11,558 nucleotides of DNA from Verrucomicrobiota bacterium (GTDB taxonomy: Bacteria; Verrucomicrobiota; Verrucomicrobiia; Limisphaerales; CAIQOK01): assembly GCA_025363535.1 (NCBI GenBank), contig JANYDP010000119.1, positions 1-11,558 on the forward strand, written 5' to 3'. The position numbers were made by a program, and so were the translations under genes. Positions 4,028 to 11,558 of this stretch are shown piece by piece. The notes under the pieces are model-generated. The model had not been told where the DNA came from, did no database searches, and saw only the letters and a program-made list of their open reading frames with translations. Position 1 is the stretch's first letter. The number at the start of each line of letters is the position of its first letter.

Positions 4028-6937
4028 ATGACGACACAGAACGAGCCGACGCAAAACAACAGATTCGTCGGCACCTTTCTCCCCTGGCTGGTGGCTGCCG
4101 CCGGCTTGATTTTTTATCTGGCGACGATGAGCCGCTGGTATTCGCTCGGCAACCTGACCGTCGCCGCGCGGATCACGGGCGACCTGCCGGGCGCGGAACT
4201 TTACTCACCGCTGTACTTTCTGGCGACGTATCCGTTGCATTGGGTCCCGGCGCATCTGGTGCCGCTCGCGTTGAACATTTTTTCCGCCGTGTGCGCGGCC
4301 TTGATCCTGGGACAACTGGCGCGCTCCATCAACTTGCTGCCACATGACCGGACGCACGACCAGCGCATCCGCGAGGAAGGAGAGTTTGCCCTGCTGTCCA
4401 TTCCCGGCGCGTGGCTGCCGCCGGTGCTGGCAGCGCTGGCGCTGGGATTGCAACTCACGATCTGGGAAGGTGCCACCGGCGGCTCAAAGGATCTGCTCGA
4501 CCTGCTGCTCGTGTCCTACATCGTCCGTTGCCTGCTGGAGTTTCGGATCAATGAACGCGACTCCTGGCTCTACCGGGCGGCGGCGGTTTATGGCGCGGCG
4601 ATGACGGAGAACTGGCTGCTGATCGGTCTGCTGCCGGCGTTTTTCGGCGCGATGATCTGGATTCGTGGCGTCAGTTTTTTCAACCTGCGGTTTCTGCGTT
4701 GGTTGGTGGTGTTCGGACTCGCGGGCCTGCTGCTCTATTTGTTGCTGCCGCTGGTCTATGTGAATTCCGGGTATCAGGAAGGGACGTTCTGGCAGGCGTT
4801 GAAAATGAATTTCAAGGCGCAGAAAGATGTTCTCTCGTTGATGATTCATCGCGCGCCGGGAAACGTGCTGCTGCTGCTGGCGTTGACTTCACTGCTGCCG
4901 ATCCTCTTGATCTCGATCAAGTGGGCCTCTTACTTCGGCGACCCCAGCCCGCTGGGCATTGCGTTGACCACGGGAATTTTCCACCTCTCGCACGGAGTCC
5001 TGATGGGCGCCTGCCTCTGGGCGGCGTTTGATCCGGCGTTCGGCCCGCGCTACAAGGGATTTGGCCTGCCGTCCTTGATGCTCATCCTCATTTACTTTGG
5101 CGCGGTGAGCATCGGGTATTTCAGCGGCTATTTTCTGGTGGTCTTCCGGCCGCTGAAAGAGCGCACTCGTTACGTGCCGTTTTGGAAAACGGCGTTGCAT
5201 CGCGGCGTACAGGTATTGATGGGGTTGCTGTTGCTGCTCGTGCCCGCCGGTTTGATTTTCAAAAACTGGCCCCGCATCAACAACTCCAACGGCGTAACCC
5301 TCCCCGCCTTCGCCACCCAACTCACGCAAAACCTCCCTGCGCACGCCGTCGTCCTGAGCGACGATCCCATGCGGCTCCTGCTGGCCAAATCCTGGCTGGA
5401 ACGCACGGGCCAGACGCAAGACCGCCTTTTCCTGAACACCCAAAATCTGCTCTCGCCCATTTACTTCAACGAACAGCAGGCGCTGCATCCGGCCGACTGG
5501 CTGCCGGCGGTGGATCCGAAAAAAATGCCCCAGGGCGTGGATCCCAAAACACTGATCAGCCTGTTAATGAAATTATCCGAGCAGCGCCCCGTCTATTACC
5601 TGCATTCCAGCTTCGGCTATTACTTTGAATATTTTTATCCCGTGCCCCACGGTCTCGTGTATGAAATGCGCCGCACCAGCACCAACACGATCGCCTTGCC
5701 TCCGTTGACGGAAACCGAGATCGCGGAGAATGAAAACTTCTGGACGCAGCATGCCGACACCCTCACCGGCCTGCTGCCCTTCATCACCGAACCGGCGACC
5801 AAAAAGCAGCCAACGTTCCGTCAGACCTTGCTGAAGAAGCTCCACGTCCCTTTCGAGCCAAGCCCCATGGCCATCACCCTCGGCAACTATTATTCCCTCG
5901 CGCTGAATTTCTGGGGCGTCCAGGCCGAGGTGGCGGGCAAGCTGGCGGAGGCGCAGCCCCACTTCGCCGACGCGCTCAGGCTCAACGACAACAATCTTTC
6001 CGCGCACCACAATCAGGATTTCAACAAAGACCTCCAGGCCGGGATTCCGGCCGCCGTGCAGTCGCCCCAGTCGCTGAAGGATGAACTGGGGAAATTCCGC
6101 GACTGGCAGCAGGTGATGCGCGAATGCGGGCCGTTTGACGAGCCGACCCATCGCTTCGCCATGGGCGTGATCTTCGGCCAGGCCGGACTCAATCGCCAGG
6201 CCGCCCTGCAGTTCGAGCGCATTCGCGAGTTGGTGCCCGATTATCTGCCCTGCCAGCTCTGGCTCGCCCAGTTCTACGTCCTGAATCATTTCCCTGAAAA
6301 AGCCCTGGCCTTGATTCCCAAAATCCGCGCCGAGGCCGAAGCTTCGGCGGATCCCGGCGTCGGGAAACTCGACCTCTTGAAAGTGGAAGTCGCCGCGTTT
6401 TTTTCCGCCGACAAGCCGGGCGAAGCGGAAAAAAAACTCCGCGAGCAGATGGATCAATATCCCAAGGACGTGAACCTCCTGAGCCTCGTCTTCCAGGTTT
6501 CGACTTCGTTCAAGAGCTACACCAACGCCCTGCACGCTGTGGATCTTGCGCTGGAAATGAAACCTGACGACGTTGGTGCGCTCGTCAACAAAGGCTACCT
6601 CGCCATTCAAATCCACGACAACGGCACCGCCATCGCCGCCCTCAGCGCCGCCCTGGCTACGGACACCAACAACGCCACCGCCAAACTCAACCGGGCCATC
6701 GCCTACCTGGCCGCCGACAAATTGGAGGAAGCCCATCACGACTACGCGGACTTGGAACTACTTTTCCCCGGCACCTTTCAAATCTATTACGGCCTCGGCG
6801 AAATCGCCTGGCGCAAAAAAGACAACAAGACCGCCCTTTATTATTACGACCTGTACGCCGCCAACGCCCCGGCCGAGACCGATGAAGCCAAGACCATCAG
6901 TGAGCGCCTCCAGACCCTCAAAGCCGCCGCCCCTTGA
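4028..6937 (+). CDS. DUF2723-like polytopic membrane protein with C-terminal TPRs (969 aa)
   Basis: About ten transmembrane helices occupy residues 15-412 (for example 15-33, 66-95, 128-148, 184-210, 222-244, 276-297, 305-335, 345-375, 393-412). A soluble region follows, with tetratricopeptide-type helical repeats from about 620 to 965 (for example ALVNKGYLAIQIHDNGTAI, AKLNRAIAYLAADKLEEA, YYGLGEIAWRKKDNKTALYY). The first loop after TM1 (SRWYSLGNLTVAARITGD, then LPGAELYSPLYFL) aligns with the DUF2723 signature region, usually WDxGE followed by HPPG, but both acidic residues appear replaced (S, N). DUF2723 proteins resemble GT-C glycosyltransferases and are thought to act on lipid-linked sugars at the outer membrane leaflet; here loss of the acidic pair argues for altered chemistry. 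The start at 4028 is preferred over 3950, which would overlap rlmD by 34 bp and add a non-homologous tail. A GT4 gene follows after 9 bp. Confidence 0.75.
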   Translation: MTTQNEPTQNNRFVGTFLPWLVAAAGLIFYLATMSRWYSLGNLTVAARITGDLPGAELYSPLYFLATYPLHWVPAHLVPLALNIFSAVCAALILGQLARSINLLPHDRTHDQRIREEGEFALLSIPGAWLPPVLAALALGLQLTIWEGATGGSKDLLDLLLVSYIVRCLLEFRINERDSWLYRAAAVYGAAMTENWLLIGLLPAFFGAMIWIRGVSFFNLRFLRWLVVFGLAGLLLYLLLPLVYVNSGYQEGTFWQALKMNFKAQKDVLSLMIHRAPGNVLLLLALTSLLPILLISIKWASYFGDPSPLGIALTTGIFHLSHGVLMGACLWAAFDPAFGPRYKGFGLPSLMLILIYFGAVSIGYFSGYFLVVFRPLKERTRYVPFWKTALHRGVQVLMGLLLLLVPAGLIFKNWPRINNSNGVTLPAFATQLTQNLPAHAVVLSDDPMRLLLAKSWLERTGQTQDRLFLNTQNLLSPIYFNEQQALHPADWLPAVDPKKMPQGVDPKTLISLLMKLSEQRPVYYLHSSFGYYFEYFYPVPHGLVYEMRRTSTNTIALPPLTETEIAENENFWTQHADTLTGLLPFITEPATKKQPTFRQTLLKKLHVPFEPSPMAITLGNYYSLALNFWGVQAEVAGKLAEAQPHFADALRLNDNNLSAHHNQDFNKDLQAGIPAAVQSPQSLKDELGKFRDWQQVMRECGPFDEPTHRFAMGVIFGQAGLNRQAALQFERIRELVPDYLPCQLWLAQFYVLNHFPEKALALIPKIRAEAEASADPGVGKLDLLKVEVAAFFSADKPGEAEKKLREQMDQYPKDVNLLSLVFQVSTSFKSYTNALHAVDLALEMKPDDVGALVNKGYLAIQIHDNGTAIAALSAALATDTNNATAKLNRAIAYLAADKLEEAHHDYADLELLFPGTFQIYYGLGEIAWRKKDNKTALYYYDLYAANAPAETDEAKTISERLQTLKAAAP

Positions 6938-6946
6938 ACCGGCCCC

Positions 6947-8161
6947 ATGCGCGTAACGCACGTCATCACGCGCTTGATCGTCGGCGGCGCCCAGGAAAAC
7001 ACCGTTGCCTCGATCCTTGGCTTGTGGGGCAAACCCGGCCTCGACGTGGATTTGATTTCCGGCCCCACCACCGGCCCGGAAGGCTCGTTGGTTTCGAATT
7101 TTGAATTTCGAGTTTCGAGTTTGTCCGCCTCCCTCCAGAAACTAGAAACCAGAAACCCGAAACTCCTTCTCGTTCCAGAACTCGTCCGCCCGGTGCATCC
7201 GTGGAAAGATTTCCTCGCCCAACGGCGACTGGAAAAAATCTTCCGCGCCACCCGCCCTGACATTGTCCACACCCATAGCGGCAAGGCCGGAATTCTTGGA
7301 CGTCTCGCTGCCGCCCGGGCTGGCGTCCCGATCATCATCCACACTATTCACGGGCCTTCGTTCGGGAATTTCCAAAGCGCGGCCGCCAATTTTATTTTCC
7401 GCGCCGCCGAACGCCGCGCCGCCCAAGTCACCACCCATTTCGTGTCCGTCGCCGATGCGATGACCTCTCAGTATCTCGCCGCCGGCATTGGCCGGCCGGA
7501 GCAACATAGCAAAATTTTCAGCGGCTTCGACCTCGCCCCGTTCCTCACCGCGACCCATGATCCCGGCCTCCGCGCGCGTTTGGGAATTGCCACCGGCGAT
7601 TTCGTCGTCGGCACCATCGCCCGCTTGTTCAAACTCAAAGGCCACGACGACCTCTTCGCTGTCGCCCCCGAACTGGTCCGCCGCTGCCCGCAAATAAAAT
7701 TCCTCCTTGTCGGTGACGGTGAATGGCGCACGCGTTTTGAAGCCAAGGCCCGCGCGCTCCGTCTCGAAAAGCATTTCATCTTCACCGGCCTGGTCGCACC
7801 TGCGGAAATTCCCGGGCTGACCGGCATCATGGATTTGCTGGTGCATCTTTCCCTCCGCGAAGGTTTGCCCCGCGCCCTGCCGATGGCGCTCGCGGCGGCG
7901 AAACCCGTGGTTGCCTACGACTGCGACGGCGCGCGTGAAGTCTGTCTTGAAAACGAGACCGGCTTCCTGTTGCGGCCCGGCGATTTGAGCACCCTGACGC
8001 AGCAGTTGCTGCAATTGGCCAATGACCCGGCCTTGTGCGAGCGGCTCGGCCATAGCGGGCGGGAATTTGTAAAACCCCGCTTCAGCGTTGAGAAACTGGT
8101 GGACGATCTGCACCAACTTTATTTGCGGCTCGCCGAGAAAAAAGGAATCCTCGTCCGGTGA
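6947..8161 (+). CDS. Glycosyltransferase family 4 (404 aa) with in-frame repeat insertion
   Basis: A GT-B fold retaining glycosyltransferase. The N-terminal acceptor domain starts MRVTHVITRLIVGGAQENT; GGAQ (13-16) is the usual glycine-rich loop, and HTHSGKAGILGR (108-119) is characteristic. The nucleotide-sugar domain contains GTIARLFKLKGHDDL (222-236), LLVGDGEW (253-260) and SLREGLPRALPM (302-313), then DCDGAREV. The usual EX7E motif has E305, but its second Glu is Met313, a variant I associate with GALPQAL-type subfamilies. Residues about 50-73 (SNFEFRVSSLS, ASLQKLETRNPKL) are encoded by a palindromic heptamer repeat and appear inserted where relatives run directly from GPEGSL to VPELVRP. 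It lies 9 bp after the DUF2723/TPR gene and overlaps the next gene by 4 bp. It probably adds a sugar to a lipid-linked intermediate; the sugar is unknown. Confidence 0.88.
   Translation: MRVTHVITRLIVGGAQENTVASILGLWGKPGLDVDLISGPTTGPEGSLVSNFEFRVSSLSASLQKLETRNPKLLLVPELVRPVHPWKDFLAQRRLEKIFRATRPDIVHTHSGKAGILGRLAAARAGVPIIIHTIHGPSFGNFQSAAANFIFRAAERRAAQVTTHFVSVADAMTSQYLAAGIGRPEQHSKIFSGFDLAPFLTATHDPGLRARLGIATGDFVVGTIARLFKLKGHDDLFAVAPELVRRCPQIKFLLVGDGEWRTRFEAKARALRLEKHFIFTGLVAPAEIPGLTGIMDLLVHLSLREGLPRALPMALAAAKPVVAYDCDGAREVCLENETGFLLRPGDLSTLTQQLLQLANDPALCERLGHSGREFVKPRFSVEKLVDDLHQLYLRLAEKKGILVR
7092..7164. repeat. Palindromic heptamer repeat inside the GT4 gene
   Basis: The left arm has four 7-nt units (tttcgaa, ttttgaa, tttcgag, tttcgag; 7092-7119). 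A 17-bp loop follows, then the right arm with four units of the complementary type (agaaact, agaaacc, agaaacc, cgaaact; 7137-7164). Read as inverted repeats the arms pair over about 21 bp with roughly 16 matches. The locally AT-rich, repeat-biased sequence contrasts with the C-rich codons on both sides. Confidence 0.75.
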
Positions 8162-9150
8162 ATTTCCCCAACGCCTTTTACCTGCTCGCCTTCGCCGGTG
8201 CTTTCGCCACCGCACTGCTGGCCCTGCCGCTGTGGCGCAAGTGGTGCCTGCGCTCCGGTCTCGTGGATGATCCCGGCCACCGAAAAATCCACGCCGAACC
8301 GGTGCCGCTCGCGGGCGGTCTCGCGGTGATGACCGCGCTTGCCCTGCCCGTCCTGCTAGGCCTGCTCGCGTTGTGGGCGCAGCAAAGCAATCTGATTTCG
8401 CTGGCCGATCCCGCCACCGCCGAGCGACTGACTTACGGCCTGCACAAACGTAGCGTGGAACTGGCGGCGATTTTTCTCGGCGCGCTCGGAATGCTGATCG
8501 TCGGGTTGCTGGACGATAAACACGAGTTGAAGCCATCGCTGAAATTCACCGGACAGTTTCTCATTGCCCTGCTCGTTGCGGCAGCGGGCGCACGCATCAC
8601 ACTGTTTGTCCCCAGTCTGGTGTTCAGCTATGCCGTCACGATTTTGTGGATCCTCACCGTCATCAACGCCTTCAATTTTATGGACAACATGAACGGCCTG
8701 TGCGGTGGCCTCGGCGCCATCAGCGCGCTGGGTTTTGCGCTGCTGGCGGCGCACGCCGGCCAGTACCTCGTTGCCCTGATTGCCTTTCTAAGCAGTGGCG
8801 CGCTGCTGGGTTTTCTGCCGTACAACCTTCCCCGCGCCCGGGCTTTTCTCGGCGACTCGGGCAGTCATCTCGTCGGCTACCTGCTGGCCGTGCTCGCCAT
8901 CCTGCCGCATTTTCATTCCGCAAAAAATCCGCAACCACTCGCCGTACTAAGCCCGCTGCTGATTTTGGCCGTGCCGCTCGGCGACATGGTGTGGGTGGTT
9001 TTGCTGCGTTGGAAATTGGGCCAACCATTTTACATCGGCGACAACAACCATCTCTCGCATCGTCTGGTTCGGCGTGGTTTATCCCGCGCCCAGGCCGTGC
9101 TGGCGATCTGGCTGCTGGCCGTGTTGCTTGGTGCGCTGGCGTTTGTTTAG
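8158..9150 (+). CDS. Polyprenyl-phosphate sugar-1-phosphate transferase, WecA/TagO/MraY family (330 aa)
   Basis: An integral membrane enzyme that transfers a HexNAc-1-phosphate from a UDP-sugar to undecaprenyl phosphate, the first step of many polysaccharide pathways. The visible motifs in order are VDDPGHRKIHAEPVPLAGG (36-54), GLLDDKHELKPSLKF (116-130) with D119/D120 for Mg2+, NAFNFMDNMNGLCGG (170-184) with D176, FLGDSGS (230-236), and the HxxH-like NNHLSHRL (296-303). About ten hydrophobic helices span it. It is closer to WecA/TagO than to MraY by size and by the HLSHRL loop. The GTG start overlaps the GT4 stop as GTGA, implying translational coupling, so primer synthesis and sugar addition are linked. 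The choice between GlcNAc and another HexNAc cannot be read from the sequence. Confidence 0.88.
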   Translation: MNFPNAFYLLAFAGAFATALLALPLWRKWCLRSGLVDDPGHRKIHAEPVPLAGGLAVMTALALPVLLGLLALWAQQSNLISLADPATAERLTYGLHKRSVELAAIFLGALGMLIVGLLDDKHELKPSLKFTGQFLIALLVAAAGARITLFVPSLVFSYAVTILWILTVINAFNFMDNMNGLCGGLGAISALGFALLAAHAGQYLVALIAFLSSGALLGFLPYNLPRARAFLGDSGSHLVGYLLAVLAILPHFHSAKNPQPLAVLSPLLILAVPLGDMVWVVLLRWKLGQPFYIGDNNHLSHRLVRRGLSRAQAVLAIWLLAVLLGALAFV

Positions 9151-9231
9151 TGGCACGGGCGTCCCGTCGAAGCTTATTGATTTTTATTTTCCCAAGCACC
9201 GCCGAGCGCGTAAGCTGGCGACGAAATTTTT

Positions 9232-11064
9232 ATGGCTACAACCAATCCACCAACGCCTGATGCCACGCCCGCCGCCGCTCCGGCGGCCCCGTCCGATTTC
9301 ATCCGCGACATCGTCGCCGCGCACGTCGCGGAGGCGAAGTATCCGCGCATCCACACGCGTTTTCCTCCGGAACCGAACGGATACCTGCACATCGGCCACG
9401 CCAAAAGCATCTGCCTGAACTTCGGCATCGCCCGCGAATTCGGCGGCGTCTGCAACCTGCGCATGGACGACACCAACCCGACCAAGGAGGACATCGAATA
9501 CGTCGAGTCCATCCAGGCTGACGTGAACTGGTTGATCGGTTCGTGGTCGGAAGATCGCCTTGGCCTGAAGCAGCACGGCCAATCTCCCGAAGTAAAAATC
9601 CTCGACGGTAAAAATGATTTCTTCCAGCCGCCCGTGTTCGGCACTTCGGAAGCCGAACGCAAAAACTCCGACGTGAAGTTGGAACCGTTTTACGCCTCCG
9701 ATTACTTTGACCAGATTTATGAATTCGCCGTCGCATTGATCAAGAAGGGCAAAGCCTTCGTTTGCGACATGACGCCCGACCAGATTGACGAGTATCGTCG
9801 GACGGGCAAGGCGTCGCCCTTCCGCGACCGCAGCGTGGAGGAAAACCTCGACTTCTTCACGCGCATGAAGAACGACGAATTCCCCGATGGCGCCCGCGTC
9901 CTCCGCGCGAAAATCACCGTGGACGCTCCGAACATCTGGCTGCGCGATCCGCTCATCTACCGCATCAAACACGCCGACCATCACCAGACTGGCGGCAAGT
10001 GGTGCCTCTATCCGATGTACGACTTCGCGCATTGCCTGAGCGATTACATCGAAGGCATCACGCACAGCATCTGCACGCTGGAGTTCGAGGTGCATCGCCC
10101 GCTTTACGATTGGATTTTGGAAAGCCTCGAACTCGCGCGGCCCCTGCCCCATCAATACGAATTCGCCCGCCTCAGCCTCGGCTACACCGTGATGAGCAAG
10201 CGCAAGCTCATGCAACTCGTGGACGAAAATCTCGTCACCGGCTGGGATGATCCGCGGATGCCCACCATCTGCGGCATTCGTCGTCGCGGCGTCACGGCGC
10301 AGGCGTTGCGCAACTTCGCCTACCACATCGGCATCACGAAATACAACGGCATCACCGACGTGTCCGTGCTGGAACATTCCATCCGCGAAGACTTGAACAA
10401 GCGTGCGTTCCGCCGCCTCGCCGTGCTGCGGCCGATCAGGGTCGTCATCACGAATTATCCCGAAGGCCAGGTTGAGGAACTCAACGCCGTCAACAATCCT
10501 GAACAGCCCGCGACCGGCATGCGGAAGATTCCGTTCAGCCGCGAACTCTTCATCGAGCGCGATGATTTCCAGGAAGTGCCACCGCCGAAATTTTTCCGCC
10601 TGAAACCCGGCGGCGAAGTGCGTTTGAAATACGCTTACATCATCAAGTGCGAGCAAGTCATCAAGGACGCGAGCGGCAACATCACCGAACTCCGTTGCAC
10701 CGCCGACCTCGACAGCAAGACCGGCGGTGCGACCTCCGCGCGCAAGGTCAAGGGCACGATCCATTGGGTCAGCGCCGCGCACTGCGTGGATGCCGAAGTG
10801 CGTCTCTACGACCGACTCTTCACCGTGCCCGAGCCGGATGCGGACGGTGATTTCAAGAAACATCTCAACCCGCACTCGCTTGAAGTCATCACCGCGAAGT
10901 GTGAGGCGAGTCTGGCGAACGCGTCGTTCGACGAGCGTTATCAATTTGAACGCCTCGCTTACTTCGCTCTGGACAAGGACGCGCAACCGACTGCCGGCAA
11001 GCTCGTCTTCAACCGCACCATCACGTTGAAGGATGCGTGGGCGAAGGAAACGCAGAAAGTTTGA
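9232..11064 (+). CDS. glnS: Glutaminyl-tRNA synthetase (610 aa)
   Basis: A class I aminoacyl-tRNA synthetase charging tRNA-Gln directly. It is GlnRS rather than GluRS by PPEPNGYLHIGHAKS (46-60, HIGH at 53-56), the DDTNPTKEDIEYVESI block, YPMYDFAHCLSD (260-271), THSICTLEFE (278-286), the KMSKS-equivalent MSKRK (321-325), and a full two-part beta-barrel anticodon-binding region (about 395-600, including KVKGTIHWVSAAH). Compared with E. coli GlnRS, it has an Ala/Pro-rich N-terminal extension of about 20 residues. It also has an insertion of about 43 residues between W100 and YASDYF (154-159), and it lacks about five residues near EYRRTGKASPFRDRS. Length is above the usual 550-560 for these reasons. 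The gene is preceded by an 81-bp gap and only a weak ribosome site, so it may have its own promoter. A 631-codon antisense frame across it is a composition artefact. Confidence 0.95.
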   Translation: MATTNPPTPDATPAAAPAAPSDFIRDIVAAHVAEAKYPRIHTRFPPEPNGYLHIGHAKSICLNFGIAREFGGVCNLRMDDTNPTKEDIEYVESIQADVNWLIGSWSEDRLGLKQHGQSPEVKILDGKNDFFQPPVFGTSEAERKNSDVKLEPFYASDYFDQIYEFAVALIKKGKAFVCDMTPDQIDEYRRTGKASPFRDRSVEENLDFFTRMKNDEFPDGARVLRAKITVDAPNIWLRDPLIYRIKHADHHQTGGKWCLYPMYDFAHCLSDYIEGITHSICTLEFEVHRPLYDWILESLELARPLPHQYEFARLSLGYTVMSKRKLMQLVDENLVTGWDDPRMPTICGIRRRGVTAQALRNFAYHIGITKYNGITDVSVLEHSIREDLNKRAFRRLAVLRPIRVVITNYPEGQVEELNAVNNPEQPATGMRKIPFSRELFIERDDFQEVPPPKFFRLKPGGEVRLKYAYIIKCEQVIKDASGNITELRCTADLDSKTGGATSARKVKGTIHWVSAAHCVDAEVRLYDRLFTVPEPDADGDFKKHLNPHSLEVITAKCEASLANASFDERYQFERLAYFALDKDAQPTAGKLVFNRTITLKDAWAKETQKV

Positions 11065-11116
11065 GGTAGCGGAGTCCACTTGCCATCACTTTCACGCGAA
11101 TAAAAATCCGCGCCGC

Positions 11117-11558
11117 ATGTTGAATCTCAGTACGCTCAATCCGCAGCAGCGCCAGGCCGCCGAGACTATTAAAGGTCCGGTGTTGATCCTGGCCGGCGCT
11201 GGGACGGGCAAGACGCGGGTCATTACGTTCCGCATCGCGCACATGGTCGAGCGCGGGATTCCACCGGGAAATATTCTTGGTGTCACGTTCACCAACAAGG
11301 CCGCGCGCGAAATGCAGGAGCGCGTCAACAAGCTGCTGCCAAAAAACAAGATCGCCGATCCGCAGTTGCGCAAAGATTCCCGCCCGACCATCTGCACGTT
11401 CCATTCGCTGTGCGTCCGCATTCTCCGCCAACACATTGAGAAGCTGGGCTACAAACGCAACTTCGTCATCTACGATTCTTCCGAACAGCTCAGCGCAGTC
11501 AAAAAAATTCTCTCCGGCATTTCCGCCAAGGGTGAGAAGACCGATCCCGGCGCGGTGC
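11117..11558 (+). CDS. UvrD/Rep/PcrA-type superfamily 1 helicase, N-terminal part (cut by window end)
   Basis: The frame is open from ATG 11117 to the window end (147 codons). It shows the Q motif LNPQQRQAA (7-15), Walker A AGAGTGKT (26-33) with K32, motif Ia VTFTNKAAREMQERV (56-70), motif Ib TFHSLCVRIL (94-103), and the start of the 1B subdomain (NFVIYDSSEQLSAVKKIL). These are 3'-5' ATP-dependent DNA helicases in repair and replication restart. The spacing GPVLILAGAGTGKTRVIT and AREMQERV resembles Rep/PcrA slightly more than E. coli UvrD. It lies 52 bp after glnS on the same strand with no visible terminator. Motifs II-VI lie outside the window, so the orthologue cannot be settled. Confidence 0.92.
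   Translation, partial: MLNLSTLNPQQRQAAETIKGPVLILAGAGTGKTRVITFRIAHMVERGIPPGNILGVTFTNKAAREMQERVNKLLPKNKIADPQLRKDSRPTICTFHSLCVRILRQHIEKLGYKRNFVIYDSSEQLSAVKKILSGISAKGEKTDPGAV

Noticed and set aside
9155..9195. Intrinsic terminator after the WecA-type gene (acggg/cccgt stem, T-rich stretch downstream)
   Set aside because: The stem is only 5 bp and the T-rich run starts several bases later, so it is too weak to call.
9184..11079. 631-codon open frame antisense to glnS
   Set aside because: It mirrors glnS in the complementary codon phase of GC-rich DNA, has no recognisable domain, and glnS is certain on the plus strand.

Overview
The window looks like a chromosomal piece of a GC-rich Gram-negative bacterium, most likely Verrucomicrobiota (Limisphaerales/Pedosphaera-like). 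This lineage call is inference. It rests on about 60-65% GC core genes that mostly lack Shine-Dalgarno sites, a DUF2723-type membrane protein fused to TPRs, a bacterial glutaminyl-tRNA synthetase, and abundant short dispersed or palindromic repeats. No rRNA, tRNA, CRISPR array, transposase or integrase gene was seen.

Two halves differ sharply. Bases 1 to about 2735 are an accessory, gene-poor and AT-richer stretch (about 25-53% GC in the lines counted). It holds the tail of an unknown gene and a 69-aa conserved-looking small protein. Next is a leftward cluster: a 16-aa upstream ORF overlapping a 90-aa gene, followed by a 95-aa gene. An 825-bp stretch without a firm gene follows, containing a minus-strand coding remnant, an 11-unit degenerate 21-bp tandem array and a large imperfect inverted repeat. 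The stretch ends with two rightward orphans: a 98-aa protein built of exact 36-residue repeats, and a J-domain protein with an AT-rich, PH-like C-terminal domain.

Bases 2826 to the end are a compact rightward run of core genes. They are an RlmD-type iron-sulfur rRNA m5U methyltransferase, a 969-aa DUF2723/TPR membrane protein, a GT4 glycosyltransferase, a WecA/TagO/MraY-type polyprenyl-phosphate sugar-1-phosphate transferase, glnS, and the start of a UvrD/Rep helicase that runs off the window. The three middle genes are separated by 9 bp and by a 4-bp GTGA overlap. They probably act together in lipid-linked glycan or surface polysaccharide synthesis: the WecA-type enzyme primes the lipid carrier, the GT4 enzyme extends it, and the DUF2723 protein is a candidate membrane glycosyl-transfer or tracking protein.

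The most unusual points are four. A palindromic pair of four-copy heptanucleotide repeats has been absorbed in frame into the GT4 coding sequence. The 21-bp array varies mostly at third codon positions of one plus-strand frame. Strand composition (G versus C) flips inside the DUF2723/TPR gene at its membrane/soluble domain boundary. The GlnRS catalytic domain carries an insertion of about 43 residues. No complete new defence or mobile system could be demonstrated; the accessory half is where one would look.
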